In this document: positions 1 to 5,239 of the stretch, in pieces
Layout of the letters: each line of letters begins with the position of its first letter
Numbering within the stretch: the first letter of the stretch is position 1
Assembly (NCBI GenBank): GCA_937891125.1
Contig: CALAEZ010000008.1
Location: forward strand, 1 to 6,030
DNA: 6,030 bases
Reading direction: 5' to 3'
Source of the DNA: an uncultured Treponema sp.
GTDB taxonomy: Bacteria > Spirochaetota > Spirochaetia > Treponematales > Treponemataceae
Translations under genes and position numbers: made by a program
The notes under the pieces: generated by a model
Told to the model about the DNA's origin: nothing
The model's input: only the letters and a program-made list of their open reading frames with translations
Databases searched by the model: none

Positions 1-1
1 A

Positions 2-1960
2 ATCTGTGCCACGAAAGCCGCAAAGCAAAAGAACGAAAAACTCCACGCGTTCCAGACAAAACTCGGCTCGCTTAAATTCCTTGACCCTGCCTGTGGTTCG
101 GGTAACTTTCTCACGGAGACATATCTTTCTCTCCGCAGACTGGAAAACAAAGTTATCTCAATCCTGAACAAGGGCGAAAAAGTCTTCGGCTTTGACGAGT
201 TTATCAAAGTGCACATCAATCAGTTCTACGGAATCGAAATCAACGACTTTGCCGTGACCGTTGCAAAAACCGCTTTGTGGATTGCAGAAAGCCAGATGAT
301 TGCAGAAACAGAGGCGATTCTTTCACAGAGCATCGACTTTTTGCCACTCAAAACCGGTGCAAACATTATTGAGGCGAATGCCCTTCGCATGGATTGGAGC
401 ACGCTCAAAGTTAATTCGGAATTAGGAATGCGGAATGATGAATTGCTTTTGTTTTCTGGATTTACCACAGAAACCGACGGAACAAAGCACGAGTATGACT
501 ACATCATGGGGAACCCGCCTTTTGTGGGAGCCAGGCTCATGTCCGAGTCTCAGAAAGCAGATGTGGCGCTGATTTGGCAGAAGGCAAAAAATCTTGGTAA
601 CCTTGACTACGTTTCCTGTTGGTATAAAAAAGCCGCAGATTTGATAAAAGGCACGACCACAAAAGCAGCCCTTGTTTCCACGAACAGTATTACCCAGGGC
701 GAGCAGGTGGCGCTCATGTGGAAGCCCCTTTTTGAGGAGAGCGGAATTCAGATTGATTTTGCATGGCGTACTTTCCGCTGGGATAGTGAGAGCACGGAGA
801 AGGCTCATGTTCATTGCGTGATTGTAGGTTTTAGTTGTAAAAAAGAAGAACAAACGGATTTGTTCGCGCCTAACGGCACTCACCCCAACAAAGAAGCGAA
901 GAGCGTTAGCTCTGTGCAAATCCGTTTGTTGATAAAAAAGATTTACAACCCGGACGGAACTTTTGTTGAAGCAAAAAACATCAACGGCTATCTTCTGGAC
1001 GCACCGAATATTTTTGTAGAGAGCCGCTCAAAGCCCCTTTGCGCAGTGCCTGAAATCGGAATCGGAAACAAGCCGATTGACGGCGGAAACTATCTTTTTA
1101 CTGAGGACGAAATGCAGGATTTCATCAAAAAAGAGCCAGCCTCAGAAAAATATTTTCATAAATGGCTCGGCTCAGATGAATTCATAAACCGCTATTACCG
1201 CTACTGCCTCTGGCTGGGAGACTGCTCGCCTGCCGAAATCAAGAAAATGCCCGAATGTTTTAAGCGGGTTCAGGCAGTAAGGGAATTAAGACTTGCAAGT
1301 AAAAGTGTTCCGACTCAAAAACTTGCGGACACACCGACAAGATTTCATGTTGAAAACTTCCCGAAAGGAACATACATCGTCGTTCCCGAAGTTTCATCAG
1401 AAAAACGCTACTATATTCCGATGGGATTTCTCACACCCGATATTTTCTGCTCGAATCTTGTAAAAATCATCCCCGATGCAAGCCTGTATCACTTTGGCGT
1501 GCTCACAAGTTCGGTCCACAACGCATGGATGCGAGCCGTCTGCGGCCGCCTTGAAACACGTTACCGCTACAGCAAAGACATCGTGTACAACAACTTTCCG
1601 TTCATCGTGCCAGAAATGCCACACGGATTCGATTTTGCTAACGCAAAATCAAGCGAAAGTAAAAAGGGAAAACCGTTAGATTTTCCGAATCCGTGTGGCA
1701 ACCTTTGCTGTACGCCGGAGCAAGCCGCCAAAATCGAAGCGACTGCCCAAGCCATTCTTGATGCGCGTGCAAAATATCCAGACAGCTCACTCGCCGACCT
1801 CTACGATGAGACACTCATGCCAGCTGACTTACGCAAAGCTCACCGCGAGAACGACAAAGCCGTTATGGCAGCATACGGCTTCAAGGCAAACATGACGGAA
1901 AGTGAGATTGTCGGTGAATTGTTCAAGATGTATGCGCAAGTCGCGAAAGCGACGAGTTAA
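2..1960 (+). CDS. MmeI-like (type IIG/IIL) adenine-N6 DNA methyltransferase, 5'-truncated by window edge
   Basis: The frame is open from base 2 to the TAA at 1958-1960, giving 652 visible residues; the ATG at 209 is internal because motif I lies before it. SAM-binding motif I, DPACGSGNFL, is at 83-112. It is followed by a QFYGIEI acidic-loop segment (about 221-241), the catalytic NPPF motif at 512-523 (adenine-N6 type), and family blocks LDYVSCWY (about 602) and STNSITQGEQ (about 676). The stretch from about 980 to 1600 (LLDAPNIFVESRSKPL, TLYHFGVLTSS-like, YRYSKDIVYNNFPF) matches the target-recognition domain of MmeI-like enzymes, and LYDETLMPADLRKAH (about 1800) matches their C-terminal helical domain. 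MmeI is about 920 residues, so roughly 250-350 are missing upstream, where a nuclease domain may or may not be present. A palindromic element sits in frame at 849-930, between methylase and recognition domains. The target site cannot be read from the sequence. Family assignment is strong; restriction activity is unknown. Confidence 0.93.
   Translation: MCATKAAKQKNEKLHAFQTKLGSLKFLDPACGSGNFLTETYLSLRRLENKVISILNKGEKVFGFDEFIKVHINQFYGIEINDFAVTVAKTALWIAESQMIAETEAILSQSIDFLPLKTGANIIEANALRMDWSTLKVNSELGMRNDELLLFSGFTTETDGTKHEYDYIMGNPPFVGARLMSESQKADVALIWQKAKNLGNLDYVSCWYKKAADLIKGTTTKAALVSTNSITQGEQVALMWKPLFEESGIQIDFAWRTFRWDSESTEKAHVHCVIVGFSCKKEEQTDLFAPNGTHPNKEAKSVSSVQIRLLIKKIYNPDGTFVEAKNINGYLLDAPNIFVESRSKPLCAVPEIGIGNKPIDGGNYLFTEDEMQDFIKKEPASEKYFHKWLGSDEFINRYYRYCLWLGDCSPAEIKKMPECFKRVQAVRELRLASKSVPTQKLADTPTRFHVENFPKGTYIVVPEVSSEKRYYIPMGFLTPDIFCSNLVKIIPDASLYHFGVLTSSVHNAWMRAVCGRLETRYRYSKDIVYNNFPFIVPEMPHGFDFANAKSSESKKGKPLDFPNPCGNLCCTPEQAAKIEATAQAILDARAKYPDSSLADLYDETLMPADLRKAHRENDKAVMAAYGFKANMTESEIVGELFKMYAQVAKATS
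849..930. repeat. 82-bp palindromic element inside the methyltransferase frame
   Basis: A perfect 14-bp inverted repeat (849-862 aacaaacggatttg against 917-930) encloses a second inverted repeat, ctaacg 870-875 against cgttag 904-909. Both share one centre at about 889.5, separated by a symmetric 7/7 internal loop, so they form a single imperfect hairpin. It is translated as a polar stretch (roughly EQTDLFAPNGTHPNKEAKSV) between GFSCKK and KKIYNPDGT. In relatives I recall, these two blocks are closer together, though this linker varies. It also holds gagcgttagc (901-910) and gcctaacg (868-875), words found again in the gap downstream. The structure is seen directly; mobility is inferred. Confidence 0.7.
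1940..1953 (+). other. Small hairpin with GAAA loop at the end of the methyltransferase gene
   Basis: gtcgc (1940-1944) pairs perfectly with gcgac (1949-1953) around a GAAA loop, ending five bases before the stop codon. The stem is only 5 bp and is followed by gagttaaataattt rather than a clean T run, so it is not a convincing terminator. It may be chance, or the left edge of the repeat-rich gap. Confidence 0.3.
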
Positions 1961-1968
1961 ATAATTTC

Positions 1969-2152
1969 TACTCATGCAAACGAGCGTAGCGAGTATGAAA
2001 GTCTGACGAAGTAGCCAAGCGTTAGGCTATGGAACCCCGAAGTTGCGAAGCGTAGCGTAGCAATGAGCGTTAGCGAAGGGTGGAACAGCCGACCTGCCGA
2101 ATTGACAACGAAGTTTCAAGTCGGCAGGGAACGCCCGTATGAAAAACTACGG
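1969..2152. repeat. Intergenic repeat mosaic with several hairpins
   Basis: This part of the 255-bp gene-free gap has no credible ORF and is built of recurring short words: gagcgtagcgagt (1983-1995), gcgaagcgtagcgtagc (2045-2061) and gagcgttagcgaag (2065-2078). It can fold into small stems: tagcc 2012-2016 with ggcta 2025-2029; cctgccga 2093-2100 with tcggcagg 2121-2128, extended by ttga 2102-2105 with tcaa 2116-2119; and ccgta 2135-2139 with tacgg 2148-2152. None is followed by a T run. From memory, such words recur between genes in Treponema genomes; this could not be checked here. A structured RNA, a decayed non-autonomous element or a REP-like repeat are all possible. Confidence 0.6.
2093..2128 (+). 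repeat. Strongest hairpin of the intergenic mosaic
   Basis: An 8-bp perfect GC-rich stem (cctgccga/tcggcagg), one A-G mismatch, then four more pairs and a 10-nt loop (2106-2115). The downstream sequence is ggaacgcccg, with no T tract, so intrinsic termination is unlikely. It could instead stabilise a transcript end or mark the edge of a repeat unit. Confidence 0.5.
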
Positions 2153-2162
2153 TTAATCCCTG

Positions 2163-2190
2163 TAATTCCCTTGTAATTCAGTAGGAATTA
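2163..2190. promoter_or_regulatory. Three 11-bp-phased TAATTC/GAATTA half-sites upstream of aprA
   Basis: taattc occurs at 2163-2168 and 2174-2179, and its inverse gaatta at 2185-2190. The start-to-start distance is 11 bp each time, about one helical turn. The first two sit in a longer direct repeat (tgtaattc at 2161-2168 and 2172-2179). Evenly phased half-sites just upstream of an operon are typical of cooperative regulator binding; the regulator is unknown. Confidence 0.4.
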
Positions 2191-2199
2191 TGGTATATA
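2171..2199 (+). promoter_or_regulatory. Candidate sigma-70-type promoter of the apr-cys operon
   Basis: TTGTAA (2171-2176) and TATATA (2194-2199) are 17 bp apart and each match the consensus at 4 of 6 positions, in an AT-rich stretch inside a GC-rich neighbourhood. Transcription would start near 2206, leaving a leader of only about 10 nt before the ATG at 2216. TATATT at 2196-2201 is an alternative -10 with 19-bp spacing. Prediction only. Confidence 0.4.
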
Positions 2200-2206
2200 T
2201 TCCTAC
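2181..2206. promoter_or_regulatory. 26-bp perfect palindrome (putative operator) over the aprA promoter
   Basis: gtaggaat (2181-2188) is the exact inverse complement of attcctac (2199-2206), with a 10-bp AT-rich spacer. It covers the candidate -10 box and the expected transcription start, ten bases before the aprA ATG, where a dimeric repressor would block initiation. A leader hairpin is less likely because little of it would be transcribed. The binding protein cannot be named from sequence. Confidence 0.5.
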
Positions 2207-2215
2207 GAGTTTACT

Positions 2216-3970
2216 ATGAATATAAAAACGATTCGGACAGATGTGTTGATTATCGGCGGAGGAACGGCAGGCTGCTATGCGGCGATTACGCTTGCACAAA
2301 AAGCGCCCGAGCTTTCCGTGCTGGTGGCAGAAAAGGCGAACATTGAGCGCTCGGGCTGTCTTGCGGCCGGCGTGAATGCGCTGAACGCCTACATTACACC
2401 CGGACACACGAGCCAGGATTATGTTGACTACGCCGCAAACGACGCGGAAGGTATAGTGCGCGCCGATTTGCTGTTGTCGCTGTGCGAGCGGTTAAACGAC
2501 GTGACGCACGATTTGGAAAAACGCGGGCTTGTCATTTTAAAAGACGGAAACGGAAACTACGTGAGCCGCGGCTGGCGCAACATCAAAATCAACGGCGAGA
2601 ACATAAAACCGCTTTTGGCGCGTGGCGTGCGCGAGCAGAAGAATGTGCGCGTCATAAATCATCTGAACATCACGGATTTGGAGACAGCGCCAGCCCCCCG
2701 CCGTGTTACCGGAGCTTTCGGCTTTGACGTGAACGACGGCACGTTTTACCACATCCGCGCGCGTGCCGTGCTCATTGCAACCGGCGGCGCTGCAGGCCTT
2801 TACCGACCGAACAATCCCGGCTTTTCTCGCCACAAAATGTGGTACCCGCCGTTCAATACGGGAGCCGGTTACGCGATGGGGCTGCTTGCAGGCGCGGAGA
2901 TGACCACGCTTGAAATGCGTTTTATCGCGCTGCGTTGCAAGGACACGATTGCGCCGACCGGCACGATTGCGCAGGGCGTGGGCGCAAAGCAGATAAATGC
3001 TTTAGGCGACGTGTACGAAACGCGCTACGGCTTAAAGACGAGCGAGCGCGTCTGGGGCACGGTGGAAGAAAACCGCGCAGGCCGCGGCCCGTGCTACCTT
3101 GCGACAAAGGGCATTTCGCCGGAAGCCGAGCAGGATTTGTATAAGGCATACCTGAACATGGCACCGAGCCAGACGCTTAAATGGCTGGAAGCAGGCTCTG
3201 GCCCTGCCGCTGTCAGCGTGGAAATTGAAGGCACGGAGCCGTACATCGTCGGCGGTCACACGGCAAGCGGCTTTTGGGTGAACACTGCGCGCGAGACAAC
3301 CGTGCGCGGACTGTTTGCGGCCGGAGATGTTGCTGGCGGCGCTCCGCAAAAATACGTAACCGGCGCGCTTGCAGAAGGCCAGATTGCCGCCGAGAGCATC
3401 GCCGCTTATCTTGCCGGGCAGGCAGATGCCACACAGCCTGCTGCCGGTGCGGTCGAGCCTGCGGGATGCACAGCCGACGCAGTATTCCGCGCCTACGAAG
3501 CGCACTTTGCGCCCGCCGCTGTAAGCGCCGCACAGCCCGCTTCCGCACAGCAGGCTGCTGCCAGCGCATCCCTGTTCACGACAGAATCGCTTGAAGAAGC
3601 AATGCAGAAAATCATGGACGAGTACGCGGGCGGCATTGCAAGCGGCTATCGCTACAACGAGGCGCGGCTTTCTGTCGCCGACCGCGAGATTGCCGCACTG
3701 CAGGCGCTCGTTCCCGCTCTCCATGCAGACGACGCAGACGACCTGCTGCGCATTTACGAGCTTCGAGAGCGTCTTATCGTCTGCCGCGCCGTCATCGCGC
3801 ACTTAGCCGCCCGAAAAGAAACGCGCTGGCACAGCTTTGGCGAAAACGCAGACTATCCCGAAAAAAGCGCGGACGGCGAATGCTACATCAATTCAGTCTG
3901 GCGTGACGGCGCAGTACAGATTATCCGCCGCCCTTTGATTCAAGGAGAACGCTATGAGCATAAAAATTGA
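2216..3970 (+). CDS. aprA: Adenylylsulfate (APS) reductase alpha subunit-like flavoprotein
   Basis: This 584-residue cytoplasmic protein should bind FAD and reduce APS to sulfite and AMP, taking electrons from the ferredoxin encoded next. The dinucleotide-binding motif GGGTAG is at residues 14-19. RSG (45-47) followed by GVNALNAY matches APS reductases, which bind FAD non-covalently, and lacks the flavin-linking His of fumarate reductases. GWRNIKINGE (119-128) and MWYPPFNTG...LEMRFIALRCKDT (208-244) are APS-reductase blocks. W209 and R240 are spaced exactly like the substrate-site Trp234 and Arg265 I recall from Archaeoglobus AprA; E128, N57 and H348 are plausible further counterparts. LFAAGD (366-371) closes the FAD domain, and RKETRWHSF (533-541) marks the C-terminal domain. 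An Ala/Pro-rich linker (about 402-452) is unusual. The ribosome-binding site is weak (gag 2207-2209). A generic fumarate-reductase-like enzyme is unlikely given cysDN downstream. Confidence 0.88.
   Translation: MNIKTIRTDVLIIGGGTAGCYAAITLAQKAPELSVLVAEKANIERSGCLAAGVNALNAYITPGHTSQDYVDYAANDAEGIVRADLLLSLCERLNDVTHDLEKRGLVILKDGNGNYVSRGWRNIKINGENIKPLLARGVREQKNVRVINHLNITDLETAPAPRRVTGAFGFDVNDGTFYHIRARAVLIATGGAAGLYRPNNPGFSRHKMWYPPFNTGAGYAMGLLAGAEMTTLEMRFIALRCKDTIAPTGTIAQGVGAKQINALGDVYETRYGLKTSERVWGTVEENRAGRGPCYLATKGISPEAEQDLYKAYLNMAPSQTLKWLEAGSGPAAVSVEIEGTEPYIVGGHTASGFWVNTARETTVRGLFAAGDVAGGAPQKYVTGALAEGQIAAESIAAYLAGQADATQPAAGAVEPAGCTADAVFRAYEAHFAPAAVSAAQPASAQQAAASASLFTTESLEEAMQKIMDEYAGGIASGYRYNEARLSVADREIAALQALVPALHADDADDLLRIYELRERLIVCRAVIAHLAARKETRWHSFGENADYPEKSADGECYINSVWRDGAVQIIRRPLIQGERYEHKN
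3942..3947 (+). promoter_or_regulatory. Ribosome-binding site of aprB
   Basis: AAGGAG lies six bases before the ATG at 3954, still inside the aprA coding sequence. It fixes the aprB start and implies coupled translation across the 17-nt overlap. Confidence 0.85.
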
Positions 3971-4325
3971 CGAAAGCCGCTGCGTCGGCTGCAGTGCATG
4001 TGTTGAAGTCTGCCCGGGAAACCTGATTAAGCTGCGCATACTTAAGACGGGTGCGGCAGAGCAAGGCACGCCGGAGCCGGGCGCGGCAAGCACAGCTAGG
4101 CGTGTGGCGCACATCAAGCATGAGCGCGACTGCTGGGGCTGCACGAGCTGCGTAAAAGCATGTCCGCGCGGCGCTGTCAGCTTTTATCTGGGAGCCGACA
4201 TCGGCGGGCGCGGCGCACGGCTTACCGTAGAAACAAAAGGCCGCGTGCGCATCTGGCGTGTTACCAAAGGCGACGGCAGCATACAGGAAATCACCGTAGA
4301 CGGAAGCGCTGCGAACAACTATTAG
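3954..4325 (+). CDS. aprB: APS reductase beta subunit-like ferredoxin, two [4Fe-4S] clusters
   Basis: This 123-residue protein should pass electrons through two [4Fe-4S] clusters to the FAD of the alpha subunit. The cluster motifs CxxCxxCxxxCP are at Cys10-13-16-20 and Cys60-63-66-70. After the second comes ACPRGAVSFYLGADIGGRG and a strand-rich tail with RVRIWRVTKGDGSIQEITV. This resembles the part of dissimilatory AprB after its second cluster (ADFVPLGG..., IMWTVKFRNGKV), which makes a true AprB relative more likely than a generic ferredoxin. Classical AprB is about 150 residues and has extra residues in its first cluster motif; here both motifs are standard. Residues about 31-50 form a Gly/Ala/Pro-rich insert between the clusters. 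The gene overlaps aprA by 17 nt and its stop codon overlaps the cysD ribosome-binding site. The electron donor is not visible. Confidence 0.87.
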   Translation: MSIKIDESRCVGCSACVEVCPGNLIKLRILKTGAAEQGTPEPGAASTARRVAHIKHERDCWGCTSCVKACPRGAVSFYLGADIGGRGARLTVETKGRVRIWRVTKGDGSIQEITVDGSAANNY

Positions 4326-4329
4326 GAGG
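4324..4329 (+). promoter_or_regulatory. Ribosome-binding site that decides the cysD start (GTG)
   Basis: AGGAGG overlaps the aprB stop codon (4323-4325) and lies seven bases before GTG at 4337. It supports this GTG over the in-frame ATG at 4160, which lies deep inside aprB. Confidence 0.85.
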
Positions 4330-4336
4330 ACACCCC

Positions 4337-5239
4337 GTGAGTAATCTATCCCATCTTGACGAGCTTGAAGCCGAGGCAATCTACATTATCCGCGAAGTGG
4401 CGGCAGAATGTGAAAAGCCGGTCATGCTCTATTCTATCGGCAAGGACAGCTCGGTCATGCTGCACCTTGCGTTAAAGGCGTTTTATCCCGAAAAGCCGCC
4501 GTTCCCGTTTCTGCACATCGACACGACGTGGAAATTCCACGAGATGATTGCGTTCCGCGACCATGTGGCGCAAAAGTACGGACTTGATATGCTCGTCTAC
4601 ACCAACGAAGAGGGCGTAAAAGCCGGCATCAACCCGTTTGACCACGGAAGCGCCTACACCGACATCATGAAGACGCAGGCGTTAAAGCAGGCGCTTACCA
4701 AATACGGCTTTACGGCAGCGTTCGGCGGTGGCCGGCGCGACGAAGAAAAATCGCGCGCAAAAGAGCGCATTTTCTCGTTCCGCAATGCGGCTCAGGCATG
4801 GGATCCCAAAAACCAGCGCCCGGAAATGTGGAAGCTCTACAACACGCAGGTGCACAAAGGCGAAAGCATGCGCGTGTTCCCGCTCTCAAACTGGACTGAA
4901 AAAGACATCTGGCAGTACATCCGCCGCGAGAACATCGAAATCGTGTCGCTGTATTTTGCCGCAGATCGCCCGGTCATCGAGCGCGACGGCTCAATCATTC
5001 TGGTGGACGACGACCGCTTGAAGCTGCGTCCTGGCGAGGAGATTCTGCATAAGTCAGTCAGATTCCGCACGCTCGGCTGCTATCCGCTGACCGGCGGCGT
5101 TTACAGCACAGCAAACACGCTTGACGGCATCATCGACGAAACGCTTTCTGCCGTCACCAGCGAACGCACCAGCCGCGTCATCGACAAGGACGGCGGAGCT
5201 GCCAGCATGGAAAAACGAAAGCGGGAGGGCTACTTCTAA
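4337..5239 (+). CDS. cysD: Sulfate adenylyltransferase subunit 2 (ATP sulfurylase small subunit)
   Basis: CysD, with CysN, transfers AMP from ATP to sulfate, making APS and pyrophosphate. The GTG start gives 300 residues, almost the same as Escherichia coli CysD (302). The PP-loop motif SIGKDSS is at residues 33-39 in the typical context VMLYSIGKDSSVMLHLA. HIDTTWKFHEM (60-70), FGGGRRDEEKSRAKERIFSFR (129-149) and the ending KREGYF are hallmark CysD segments; they argue against CysH, which keeps a C-terminal Cys motif, and against DndC-type sulfur enzymes. The frame continues upstream to an ATG at 4160, but that extra N-terminus is basic, low-complexity sequence read out of frame through aprB. 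The stop codon overlaps the cysN start by one base (TAATG). Product APS would feed the reductase encoded upstream. Confidence 0.95.
   Translation: MSNLSHLDELEAEAIYIIREVAAECEKPVMLYSIGKDSSVMLHLALKAFYPEKPPFPFLHIDTTWKFHEMIAFRDHVAQKYGLDMLVYTNEEGVKAGINPFDHGSAYTDIMKTQALKQALTKYGFTAAFGGGRRDEEKSRAKERIFSFRNAAQAWDPKNQRPEMWKLYNTQVHKGESMRVFPLSNWTEKDIWQYIRRENIEIVSLYFAADRPVIERDGSIILVDDDRLKLRPGEEILHKSVRFRTLGCYPLTGGVYSTANTLDGIIDETLSAVTSERTSRVIDKDGGAASMEKRKREGYF
5224..5228 (+). promoter_or_regulatory. Probable ribosome-binding site of cysN
   Basis: GGAGG inside the last codons of cysD lies ten bases before the ATG at 5239. The spacing is slightly long, but the TAATG overlap suggests termination-reinitiation also helps start cysN. 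Confidence 0.55.

Noticed and set aside
868..911. Integron attC site (GCCTAAC ... GTTAGCT; also GTTAGGC at 2021-2027)
   Set aside because: The first box fits RYYYAAC, but GTTAGCT does not fit GTTRRRY, and GTTAGGC at 2021 has no partner box at a suitable distance; no integrase is visible.
422..919. Antisense open frame (165 codons) opposite the methyltransferase
   Set aside because: It overlaps the catalytic NPPF region of a clear gene and has no start signal or domain.
2102..2107. Perfect TTGACA -35 box
   Set aside because: No -10-like hexamer lies 16-18 bp downstream (the sequence is GC-rich, around cagggaac), and it forms part of a hairpin arm.
2093..2135. Rho-independent terminator of the methyltransferase
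   Set aside because: The stem is strong but is followed by ggaacgcccg, with no T run on either side.
3032..3802. Long antisense open frame (256 codons) opposite aprA
   Set aside because: It is Cys/Arg/Ala-rich without family resemblance and lies wholly opposite a well-supported gene; GC-rich codon use creates such shadows.
4160..4336. In-frame upstream ATG that would give CysD 59 extra residues
   Set aside because: The extension is basic low-complexity sequence read out of frame within aprB. The GTG at 4337 has a strong ribosome-binding site and gives the usual CysD length.
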